Assembly: GCA_002311655.1 (NCBI GenBank)
Contig: DBYZ01000019.1
Location: forward strand, 1-64,000
Length of the DNA stretch: 64,000 nucleotides
Origin: Bacteroidales bacterium UBA1173
Lineage (GTDB): Bacteria; Bacteroidota; Bacteroidia; Bacteroidales; F082
Direction of reading: 5' to 3'
Shown here: piece after piece, positions 43,901-50,870 of the stretch
How the letters are laid out: each line of letters starts with the position of its first letter
Position numbering within the stretch: position 1 is the first letter of the stretch
The notes under the pieces: generated by a model
Databases searched by the model: none
Seen by the model: only the letters and a program-made list of their open reading frames with translations
What the model was told of the DNA's origin: nothing
Made by a program: the position numbers and the translations under genes

Positions 43901-45169
43901 GAGGATTATCTTGCCAACCAGTCGGATCCTACAGTATGGGAAAAGATTCAGAATGTTCCGGCAAAAGACTTCTGGGAGATTCGTAAAGAATTGAAACACA
44001 ATCTTTTTGCATTTGTCAGAGAGAAGACTATCCGCGATATGCAAAGTCGCTCGGAAAGCCCGAAGCTTATCATGGAGACGATGGACAATATCGATGAAAA
44101 CGCATTGGTGATTGGCTTCGCAAGACGTTTTGCGACTTACAAACGCGCACATCTGCTCTTCACAAATATCGAACGTCTGGCAAAGATCGTCAACGACCCG
44201 AAACGTCCGGTCATCTTCCTGTTTGCTGGCAAGGCGCACCCTAATGACAAGGCTGGTCAGGATCTCATAAAGAATATCATCGAGGTCGGAAGACGTAAGG
44301 AATTTATCGGTAAGGTGTTGTTTATCAATAACTATGACATGGAAATCGGCAAGCTGCTGACTTCTAGCGTCGATATCTGGATGAACACCCCGACACGTCC
44401 GTTGGAGGCTTCCGGAACCTCGGGAGAGAAGGCGGCGATGAATGGAACGCTTAACTTCTCGGTACTTGACGGCTGGTGGGCGGAAGGTTACCGTCCGAAG
44501 GCTGGCTGGGCCATCAAAGAGGAACGCACCTACAACGACCAGAAGTATCAGGATGAACTCGATGCCGAGATTATCTACAATACATTTGAAAATGAGATCA
44601 TCCCGATGTATTTCAAGAGAGATAAAGACGGCGTTCCGGCTGAATGGATACAGTACATGAAGAACGACATGATGCAGATTGCGCCGTTCTATACCATGAA
44701 ACGTATGCTTGACGACTATTTCGCACAATATTACAACAAACTCATCGAACGCACCAACTGGATGCGCGCTGACAGATACGCCAAGGCGTTTGAAATCGTG
44801 GACTGGAAGCGTAACATCGAGGCGAACTGGGATAAGATTGAGGTCGAATCCATCAAGGTGCCGGATCCTGATGTGCGTCCGCTGACATTCGGCGATGTGT
44901 TTATCGCTGAGATAACGCTGAAGACACCGGGTTTGAAAAAAGGCGATGTCGGTATTGAGATGATGATAGGCGAAAAGAATAACGGAGTGGTTAACAAGCT
45001 TGTACGTGTCGAGCAGTTGCAGTTGGTCGATTCAGGCGAAGGCTGGGCGAAGTATTACATCAGCCTGCCAGTAACATACGCAGGAATTATCAACTACACA
45101 TTCAGAATTTTCCCGACCAACGAGATGCTGCCTAACCGACAGGATTTACCGCTGGTGAAATGGATATAA
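40952..45169 (+). CDS. Glycogen synthase (GT3) fused to alpha-glucan phosphorylase (GT35)
   Basis: One open frame of 1405 residues. Residues 1 to about 570 are a eukaryote-like GT3 glycogen synthase: FETSWEVCNMVGGIYTVISTKA (N-terminus, fungal/animal-like) and the donor site SYYEPWGYTPLESIAHGIP. From about 577 there is a bacterial-type alpha-glucan phosphorylase: ELSMNLWWCWNVDAFELF, IAYFSMEYGLLKSLKIYSGG, HCNEGHAAFCVLERM, HTPVPAGHDAF, and the pyridoxal-phosphate lysine Lys1160 in GTSGEKAAMNGTLNFSVLDGWW. Both active-site signatures are complete. The synthase makes glycogen from UDP-glucose; the phosphorylase releases glucose-1-phosphate from it. The ATG at 40952 is used because upstream in-frame codons are heptamer repeats. 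A MMKK at about residue 577 could be an internal start. Confidence 0.93.
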   Translation: MKTPNYLFETSWEVCNMVGGIYTVISTKAEEIKQLLDDHYITIGPDVVKEAHETMYFVEDPALFPEWREKVTEQLGVKVRIGRWKISAKPIAILIDYTSMYSIKNDILAHLWEKYELDSIQGQWDYIEPVVFGYAAGKVIESFVEWNVGQDDNIVAQFHEWMTGAGVLYIKEHCPYISTVFTTHATYLGRAISGNGLPLYRDLNTYNWQSMASRFNIVSQQSMEMKSAQNADVFTTVSEITAQECEQFLLRKPDFITINGINSDFNGFDAEARKTSREKIFEVMDALCGKEVSRDSMLIINSGRYEFHNKGIDLYIKMLAKLNHDENLKRDIVAVIAVPGNIAGPSKDLQHRLNKEVEIKGHTDYPCTHYIHDYQWDMILNSLRDNGLQNNEDDRVKVMFVPAYLNGNDGVFNIKYNSFLYAFDLSVFPSYYEPWGYTPLESIAHGIPTITMDICGFGRYVLSQNMDSEAVTVIHREEENGETVVNQMMAVVEKMNAHSEKENKAISAKAEEIASKFVWKELIINYMNAYDLAVRKAGSKDYLKQSRKYSEVLRNFDYKKQDAPTWKKILVEPVYTDMMKKLQELSMNLWWCWNVDAFELFESIDPVAFERLEQNPIALIKRLTKFQVESLEQDDKFVEKLNKVYDRFQKYMSVKPENDNKIAYFSMEYGLLKSLKIYSGGLGILAGDYLKQASDSNANLLAIGLLYRYGYFNQELSVWGDQLSQYLPQTFSELPLEPVRDKDGNWVTISIAFPGRSVYAKVWKVNVGRISLYLLDTDIEQNSQEDRAITGQLYGGDSEMRIKQELFLGVGGIRMLNALNIKPTVYHCNEGHAAFCVLERMSNYVQKHNLDFEVAKELVKTSTLFTTHTPVPAGHDAFAEDLMRTYLPHFPGRVNISWDDFMNMGRMHHDPSEKFSMSVLAVNFSQEVNGVSKIHGRVSREMFQEMWPGYFAEENHIGYVTNGVHLPTWADKHWQRLYNKVLGEDYLANQSDPTVWEKIQNVPAKDFWEIRKELKHNLFAFVREKTIRDMQSRSESPKLIMETMDNIDENALVIGFARRFATYKRAHLLFTNIERLAKIVNDPKRPVIFLFAGKAHPNDKAGQDLIKNIIEVGRRKEFIGKVLFINNYDMEIGKLLTSSVDIWMNTPTRPLEASGTSGEKAAMNGTLNFSVLDGWWAEGYRPKAGWAIKEERTYNDQKYQDELDAEIIYNTFENEIIPMYFKRDKDGVPAEWIQYMKNDMMQIAPFYTMKRMLDDYFAQYYNKLIERTNWMRADRYAKAFEIVDWKRNIEANWDKIEVESIKVPDPDVRPLTFGDVFIAEITLKTPGLKKGDVGIEMMIGEKNNGVVNKLVRVEQLQLVDSGEGWAKYYISLPVTYAGIINYTFRIFPTNEMLPNRQDLPLVKWI

Positions 45170-45179
45170 ACATACCGAC

Positions 45180-45291
45180 CGTCATTTCGACTGTAGCGAA
45201 GCGGAACGGAGAAATCACCGGTTATCAATTGTTTCTTAACATTCTAATGGCGGTGATTTCTCGACTTCACTACGTTGCGCTCGAAATGACG
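45180..45291. repeat. Two inverted copies of the TCATTTCGA repeat (MITE-like)
   Basis: Two 41-base arms (45180-45220 and 45251-45291) face each other. The outer 11 bp (CGTCATTTCGA / TCGAAATGACG) and inner 12 bp (GAGAAATCACCG / CGGTGATTTCTC) are perfect complements; the middle has diverged. A 30-base A/T-rich spacer separates them. No transposase is present. It fills the 141-bp gap 45170-45310. Confidence 0.75.
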
Positions 45292-45310
45292 ATATGAATG
45301 AGTATAAATT

Positions 45311-45895
45311 ATGAGTGATAAACCTAAAATAGTGTACATACATGGTTTCGGAGGCTCGCCGTTCAGTCAGACGGTGGGCTTCCTGAACCTCTATTATCCT
45401 GAATACGAGTGGTGTGCTTTGGAAGTCGATCATCATGCCGCTGCTTCCATCAAGAAAATCAATGACTTTGCGAAGGAAAACGATGTCTTTGCGATGGCTG
45501 GAACATCGTTGGGAGGATTCTACGTCCTTTGCAGCGATTTCCAAGGTCCGAAGCTGGTGATTAACCCTGTCATCGAGCCGATGAAGTCGCTGAAACCAGC
45601 TGTCGGAACGGTGCCATACCACGCTCGCCGCAGCGATGGAGCCACCTCGTTCAAGTTCACGATGCAGGATTTGTTTGAGTTTAAAAAATTCAAATTCGTT
45701 GTGGGTGACAATGTTACATGCCATCACACCGAACATGACGAGCTTCTTGGCGAGGACATCAAACGCGACTATGCCAAAATCTTCAAAAATAGGAAAATGT
45801 GCCCGAAGAAGACCTTGCCGTCGCATATTATAAGTGAAAGCTATGTGAAACACGAAATAGGGGAGTGGCTATCTGGCATTACAATCAAAGCGTAA
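45311..45895 (+). CDS. YqiA/YcfP-like alpha/beta-hydrolase
   Basis: Protein of 194 residues of the small esterase family (UPF0227-like): IVYIHGFGGSPFSQT at the N-terminus, nucleophile Ser in AGTSLGGFYVLC, and a likely catalytic Asp in VVGDNVTCHH with a His near the C-terminus (LPSHIISESY). The substrate is unknown; E. coli YqiA is an esterase active on short acyl or CoA esters. It stands alone, with a MITE-like repeat upstream and the small secreted protein 19 bp downstream. Confidence 0.85.
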   Translation: MSDKPKIVYIHGFGGSPFSQTVGFLNLYYPEYEWCALEVDHHAAASIKKINDFAKENDVFAMAGTSLGGFYVLCSDFQGPKLVINPVIEPMKSLKPAVGTVPYHARRSDGATSFKFTMQDLFEFKKFKFVVGDNVTCHHTEHDELLGEDIKRDYAKIFKNRKMCPKKTLPSHIISESYVKHEIGEWLSGITIKA

Positions 45896-45914
45896 CGAAA
45901 AATTTTAATAATTA

Positions 45915-46163
45915 ATGAAAAAGTTATTACTAACAATAGCAATAATATTTGTATTTAGCATTGTCACCAACGCTCAACGCGACGGATACTTTGCAAAAGA
46001 TTCAAAATCTGGTAATTCATATCGTGAAACAGAAAATGTAGATGTTCCGATATTTCCTAGTAGTCATGGAACTACAAATAGTATTGATGCACCATTGGGT
46101 AGCGGTTTGCTAATCTTAACCGCCCTCGGCTGCTCATACGCATTAACACGCAGGAAGCAATAA
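45915..46163 (+). CDS. Small secreted protein with C-terminal sorting-like tail
   Basis: Protein of 82 residues. It has a signal peptide (MKKLLLTIAIIFVFSIVTNAQ), a short polar middle, then a tripartite tail: motif DAPLGSGL, a hydrophobic stretch of about 14 residues, and a basic end TRRKQ. This is the plan of protein-sorting tails such as PEP-CTERM, but the motif is different. I have not matched it to a named family. It is not a T9SS domain. The mature part may be only about 30 residues. It follows the esterase gene by 19 bp. Confidence 0.7.
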   Translation: MKKLLLTIAIIFVFSIVTNAQRDGYFAKDSKSGNSYRETENVDVPIFPSSHGTTNSIDAPLGSGLLILTALGCSYALTRRKQ

Positions 46164-46173
46164 AACAGCAATA

Positions 46174-46737
46174 TTATAGCGATTGAAACACCTCCATCGC
46201 TATCCTCGCGCATGCTTCGGCGTCGGCCAGCGCATTGTGATGTTTGTTTTTCTTGTCAAACTCGTAGCCGCAATGGGAGGCGGCGGTTTGCAGTTTATGG
46301 TTTTCCAAATCTGGGAAGACGATTTCTGAGGCGCGTTTCGTATCGTAAATCTTGAAGCGTTTGCGTCCCATTTTGTAATATTCGAACAGTGAATTCAGAC
46401 AACGTTTCTCGAACTCGTAGCCGTGTGCCACGAATGGTAACCCCTTGAGTTTCTTTTCAATTTGATTCCAGACCTGCGGAAAGATAGGGGCGTTGTCAGT
46501 GTCTTTTTTCTTGATGCCGTGAATCTTGCTTGTGTAGAAGTCATAGTAGTTCGGCACAGGCTTCACGAGGCTGTAAAATTCCTCCACGATCTCGCGGTCG
46601 CGCACAATGACGATTCCCACGCTGCATACGCTCGTGGTTGCGGCATTGGCGGCTTCAAAGTCGATTGCGACGAAGTCGGGGAGGTCGGGTAAGATGTCGT
46701 CAGCCTTTGATTTCGCAGTAGTAGATGTCGATGCCAT
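46174..46737 (-). CDS. DEDDh 3'-5' exonuclease (DnaQ-like)
   Basis: Protein of 187 residues from the ATG at 46737 (an ATG at 46746 is also possible). Exonuclease motifs: FVAIDFEAANAATTSVC (Exo I, D and E), VAHGYEFEKRCLNSLF (Exo II) and HHNALADAEACARIAM (Exo III, H and D). Resembles the epsilon-like domain exonucleases found in many Bacteroidetes. It is the last gene of the minus-strand MATE operon and overlaps the hypothetical gene by 38 bp. Confidence 0.9.
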   Translation of the reverse strand: MASTSTTAKSKADDILPDLPDFVAIDFEAANAATTSVCSVGIVIVRDREIVEEFYSLVKPVPNYYDFYTSKIHGIKKKDTDNAPIFPQVWNQIEKKLKGLPFVAHGYEFEKRCLNSLFEYYKMGRKRFKIYDTKRASEIVFPDLENHKLQTAASHCGYEFDKKNKHHNALADAEACARIAMEVFQSL

Positions 46738-47011
46738 CGTCTTCAAACATTGCTTCGCTGAGACAGTATTGACCTGGTTTGTCGTCCTCTTGGAAAAGGA
46801 AAACAGATGCCTTATGGAATGTCAGAGGCTTCTGGTCAGCCGACAGTTGCTGAACTTTCTCGTATGAAATGCCTTCAATCTTGCACAGCTTCATCATCGA
46901 GGCGAGGTCGAGGTCGACGTTCAAAAACATGTCTTTCTTGCCTTCTTTCCACGCTATGCTGATGATTCCAGTGGTGTAAAGCTCAAAATCTTTTATTTCT
47001 ATCTTTTTCAT
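46700..47011 (-). CDS. Hypothetical protein between MATE and exonuclease
   Basis: Protein of 103 residues with start ATG at 47011, overlapping the MATE stop by 4 bp (ATGA), which supports real translation. Sequence starts MKKIEIKDFELYTTGIISIAWK; it has no signal peptide, no membrane segment and no motif I recognise. Its end overlaps the exonuclease start. Confidence 0.7.
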   Translation of the reverse strand: MKKIEIKDFELYTTGIISIAWKEGKKDMFLNVDLDLASMMKLCKIEGISYEKVQQLSADQKPLTFHKASVFLFQEDDKPGQYCLSEAMFEDDGIDIYYCEIKG

Positions 47012-48336
47012 ATTTTCAACTTTTTCCAATTAGCAAATCTGATGTAAATTATTGATACTAAAGCTATTAAGCCTCCGTAAAGATATTCGCAGGTCCAGAC
47101 CCATGCCACATGAGTGGTGATGTTGGTGAGCATCCAAATATAGACGATGTAAAGCGCGAGGATGCCGAATTCAAGCCACAGAGCGGCGTTGGTGTTGCCT
47201 GTTCCAGACACTGATTCAAACGCCACGGCACCGATTGCCTGGAAGATAATAGCTCCGCAAATCACGTAAATGGAAGGTATTGCGGCGTTGGCAAGAGCCA
47301 TGTCGTCGGTGTAGATGCTCATCACGGTGGTAGGGAAGAAGATGCACACCAAAATCAGCGGAATGCAGCAAATTATGCAGTTCAAGATAATCCTGAACAC
47401 CGTTCTAAGCACCTCGTCGGCATGTCCTGCTCCGATGATACGGCTCGTCAGGGTGTTTGATGTCGCGAGGAAACCGAAGACTGGGATGAACAGAATCATG
47501 TAAACGCTTCGTGCTATCGACGAGATACCGATTGCCTCTTCGCCCATCTTCTCAATCAAAATGAAGAATATGAACCATGCGCTGAACGAGAACAGCTTCT
47601 GGAACATCGTTGGGGTTGCGATACGTACTATGTTGACTGCCATTTCTTTATCGAAACCATGAGGCTTGAAAAGCTCGTATTCACGCTTGCCTAATTTAAT
47701 ATAGGTATAAACGGTGAAAAACAGCGAAGCGGTGACCTCTGCTATCAACGATGCCAATGCTGCGCCGCCGATTCCCATCTCTGGAAGTCCAAATTTTCCG
47801 AAAATAAGGCAGTAGTCGAGGACGATGTTTACTGTTGCCATCAAAATGGTTGAATAAGTGATGACCTTGGTGTTGGAAAGTCCAGTGTACAAAGCGCGAT
47901 AGAGATAGTTGAAGCACACGAAGACGATGCCGAACTGGCGGAATCCGATGTATTCCATCGCTCCGGCGTAAATTCCTTCTGATTCGATGATGAAATCAAG
48001 CAGCGAACCTGAGAAAATCCTCATTATCGCAAACAAAAGCAGTCCGAAGATGAGGATTGACGCCGCACCGTGCTGGAAAATGCCACCTATTTTATTATAC
48101 TCTTTTGCGCCGAAACGTCGCGCGATGATAATCTGTATGCCGATAGCCAAGCCCATTGCCATGGTGGTGAACACGAAATAATACATGCCCGCCATCATAG
48201 AAGCGCCTAATGCCACCACGCCTAGATGTCCCAAAAACGCAGTGTCGGTGAACGTGATGAGCGTCTGCGCCAGATTTCCAATCATAATCGGAACCGCGAT
48301 GCGCCAAATTTCTTTTGTGGAGATACTTGTCTTCAT
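47008..48336 (-). CDS. MATE-family efflux transporter
   Basis: Protein of 442 residues with about twelve hydrophobic helices. N-terminal MIGNLAQTLITFTDTAFLGHLG is a MATE signature, repeated in a related form at the start of the second half (ATPTMFQKLFSFSAWFIFFIL). It exports cationic drugs or metabolites using Na+ or H+. Its start lies 9 bp downstream of a minus-strand -7 box, divergent from the HEAT-repeat gene. Confidence 0.93.
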   Translation of the reverse strand: MKTSISTKEIWRIAVPIMIGNLAQTLITFTDTAFLGHLGVVALGASMMAGMYYFVFTTMAMGLAIGIQIIIARRFGAKEYNKIGGIFQHGAASILIFGLLLFAIMRIFSGSLLDFIIESEGIYAGAMEYIGFRQFGIVFVCFNYLYRALYTGLSNTKVITYSTILMATVNIVLDYCLIFGKFGLPEMGIGGAALASLIAEVTASLFFTVYTYIKLGKREYELFKPHGFDKEMAVNIVRIATPTMFQKLFSFSAWFIFFILIEKMGEEAIGISSIARSVYMILFIPVFGFLATSNTLTSRIIGAGHADEVLRTVFRIILNCIICCIPLILVCIFFPTTVMSIYTDDMALANAAIPSIYVICGAIIFQAIGAVAFESVSGTGNTNAALWLEFGILALYIVYIWMLTNITTHVAWVWTCEYLYGGLIALVSIIYIRFANWKKLKI

Positions 48337-48344
48337 AATCGTTG

Positions 48345-48352
48345 CAAAAATA
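48345..48352 (-). promoter_or_regulatory. -7 box (TATTTTTG) of the MATE operon
   Basis: Exact TAnnTTTG on the minus strand, 8 bp before the start codon, so the leader would be very short. Confidence 0.4.
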
Positions 48353-48386
48353 CAAAATTTTTGGATGCAATTTGAGTTTAAATTAT

Positions 48387-48394
48387 TATATTTG
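48387..48394 (+). promoter_or_regulatory. -7 box (TATATTTG) of the HEAT-TlpA-GH3 operon
   Basis: Exact TAnnTTTG, 77 bp before the HEAT-repeat gene. The leader between holds no reading frame. Confidence 0.45.
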
Positions 48395-48471
48395 TAGTTT
48401 GAAAAAAATCGTCATAATAGTCGGTTTTTATTTTGTAAAATATTGAAAATTAAAGAATTAGTGTAATAATC

Positions 48472-50037
48472 ATGAAGACTTTGAGAAATATCACCATCGT
48501 TTTTGCCATGATGGCAATGATTCCGTTGCAGGTTTTTGCCCAAAAAAATGAAGGATACATCTGCTATGATACAGACTGCATGTTTAAGGTGCTTACAAAA
48601 ATGATATCGCAAGACGACGCGGAAGCAGCTGAAGCTATAGTTGAATTCTCACAAATTGTTGATAATTATAGGTTTACAGGAGATGGCAGAATTAGGGAGG
48701 CGTTGGTGAACTCAGCTGTGCCTTTCGCTGGTAAGTTCTCTAATGTTGAAATTATGTCTTATGTGATTTCTTATTTTCCGACATTTTGTAATGAGAGAGA
48801 TATAGAAGAATTGATGCGACTTGTTGAACATGAGAGAATTGCGGATCAAGTTATTAGAGCGATTGGCGATATTCATAATTCAAAAGATTATGTTTTGAAG
48901 TATCTCGTAAAAAACTCGAATGACATAAAATACAAAGGCGCATGGGCGTATGCCATTGGGAAACAACATATTACGGATATGGAAGATACTCTGATATCAT
49001 GGCTGAAAGGTGATGATGACATGACAAAAGTCGATATCTACAACGCACTTTTGGTTGTTGGGAGTAACGACAAGACTACTGCAATCGTTAGGAAAGGCGC
49101 GAAAAAACTGAACAAAAGCAAGAATTGGTATTGTAAGATTGCGGGCATGAGACTGCTGGTCGCTTTGGATGGCGAGAAAATGATGCCTGAGCTTTATAAA
49201 GCCTTGAAAAACAAAAATAGCGACGTCCGTAAAGAGGCTCTTAAACTGATGGAACCATATGCTAATCAAGAGGTTGTGGATAAAGTTATGAAGCTTACAG
49301 CTAAGAAGACGGTTTCTAACATCGAGGTCGTCGAATGGCTTGGAAATATCAAAAACGACTCTCAGATGCCGCTTGTCATACGTCAGCTGTCATCTAAAGA
49401 TAAAACGGCGGTGGAGACTACTATACGTGCCATCTTCAAAATTGACAATCCTGCTGGCATCAATGCTGTGAAACCTCTGTTCGGCGGTGAGTATCAGGAT
49501 GTTATCAAAGAATTGGTAATCGCCTATGAAGGTAATTACGACGCATTGCTGAATGATGTGCTGAGAAGCGGCACCGATAATCAAAGACTGGCGGCTCTTC
49601 AAATTCTTGAGTGTCGCCCGACAATAGTTGTTTGTTCGAGTGTTAAAGATTTGTTAAACACTGATAATCAAGTGGTTAGAGATTATGCGTATAGAACGCT
49701 CAAACTTGTTGTCACTGCTCCACAGATGGAGTTTTTGGTCAGACTTCTTGAGACTTGCGATGAAAGATATGTCGATGATGTGCTTGGTGCAATAAAAAAT
49801 GCCACAGTCAATCTCCCTGATGAGAAAAAAGACTATTTCGCATCGACGCTGAAACATGTAAAACCTGATGTGATGCCTCGCTATTACAAGGTTTTCGCGT
49901 ATTTTGGCACTGAATTGTGTGTCGAAAAACTCATTGATGCATATCAAAACGGTAATTACCAATTTGAAGCAAAGGAGGCTTTGATGCTTGTAAATAACAA
50001 ACAATATGAAGAAAGAATCAAAGAAGTTCTAAAATAA
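48472..50037 (+). CDS. Secreted HEAT-repeat protein
   Basis: Protein of 521 residues with signal peptide MKTLRNITIVFAMMAMIPLQVFAQ and a long series of two-helix repeats of HEAT type, for example MPELYKALKNKNSDVRKEALKLM and LRSGTDNQRLAALQILECRPT. No catalytic motif. It is probably a periplasmic scaffold. The TlpA-like gene starts 8 bp downstream, so the proteins are probably made together. Confidence 0.8.
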   Translation: MKTLRNITIVFAMMAMIPLQVFAQKNEGYICYDTDCMFKVLTKMISQDDAEAAEAIVEFSQIVDNYRFTGDGRIREALVNSAVPFAGKFSNVEIMSYVISYFPTFCNERDIEELMRLVEHERIADQVIRAIGDIHNSKDYVLKYLVKNSNDIKYKGAWAYAIGKQHITDMEDTLISWLKGDDDMTKVDIYNALLVVGSNDKTTAIVRKGAKKLNKSKNWYCKIAGMRLLVALDGEKMMPELYKALKNKNSDVRKEALKLMEPYANQEVVDKVMKLTAKKTVSNIEVVEWLGNIKNDSQMPLVIRQLSSKDKTAVETTIRAIFKIDNPAGINAVKPLFGGEYQDVIKELVIAYEGNYDALLNDVLRSGTDNQRLAALQILECRPTIVVCSSVKDLLNTDNQVVRDYAYRTLKLVVTAPQMEFLVRLLETCDERYVDDVLGAIKNATVNLPDEKKDYFASTLKHVKPDVMPRYYKVFAYFGTELCVEKLIDAYQNGNYQFEAKEALMLVNNKQYEERIKEVLK

Positions 50038-50045
50038 TCCTATAA

Positions 50046-50870
50046 ATGTCGATGTATAGAGTAAAGTTATTGGTAATCATTATTTTAATGTCTGTTTTTT
50101 CTTCTATAAACGGACAGATGAACGATGCTTTGCTCGAAGAAGTCGACTTTAATGACACTACTTTAGTTGAAAGCGATTTTCTGAAAACCACACTTGCTGA
50201 GTATATTGACTCGGCAAAAAATCCTGAGCTTTCGGCAGAAAAACAGATGTACAATTACATTCTGGCGACCGACAATGTGTTGAAAAGATGCTTGTCGTTT
50301 CCGATGTATAAGTTTGTTTATCAATATCTTATATATGGTTTTTCCGAGCTGGGCGCTAATCTTGTAGTCGATTACATGGTTCGATTGCCTTATCTTGAGT
50401 ATTTGAATGCTGACAGCAATCAGATTCAAGAAATGAACGATATCTCTGAATCTTATAATAGAGTGAAAATTGGTTGTAAAGCTCCTGATATTCAAAGTGT
50501 TACGGTTGAAGACAAGGACTTTAACCTGAACGATATTAATGAAAAGTATGTAGTAATACTTTTTTGGTCATATTCTTGTCCGCATTGCCGTGATTTGGTT
50601 TCTGAAATCGGGCGTTTTGCCAAGAATCACAAGGACTTTGCGATAGTGACAGTCAACGTCTCGGGCGAGTTTAAAAAGGTGAAACGTTTGTTGAAGAAGT
50701 CGCATCTGAGCGAGTCGTATAACCTTTATGAACTTAAAGGCTGGAGGTCTGAAATCGTTGATAATTATGCTGTTGACACGACTCCGTCAATGTTTTTGTT
50801 GGATCAGAATAAGGTGATTATAGCCAAACCATTTGATATTGAGGAAATTGTAAATATTTTAGAGTTATGA
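50046..50870 (+). CDS. TlpA-like thioredoxin-domain protein
   Basis: Protein of 274 residues: signal peptide (to about residue 23), an alpha-helical N-terminal domain of about 120 residues, and a thioredoxin fold with the redox pair in FWSYSCPHCRDLVSEI and a cis-Pro in DTTPSMFLLD. It resembles the periplasmic TlpA/ResA disulfide reductases of Bacteroidetes, often with a DUF5106/DUF4369-like front. The GH3 gene start overlaps its stop by 4 bp. Confidence 0.87.
   Translation: MSMYRVKLLVIIILMSVFSSINGQMNDALLEEVDFNDTTLVESDFLKTTLAEYIDSAKNPELSAEKQMYNYILATDNVLKRCLSFPMYKFVYQYLIYGFSELGANLVVDYMVRLPYLEYLNADSNQIQEMNDISESYNRVKIGCKAPDIQSVTVEDKDFNLNDINEKYVVILFWSYSCPHCRDLVSEIGRFAKNHKDFAIVTVNVSGEFKKVKRLLKKSHLSESYNLYELKGWRSEIVDNYAVDTTPSMFLLDQNKVIIAKPFDIEEIVNILEL

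Noticed and set aside
43880..44728. Minus-strand frame of 282 residues inside the phosphorylase domain
   Set aside because: It is antisense to conserved GT35 motifs and has no signal of its own.
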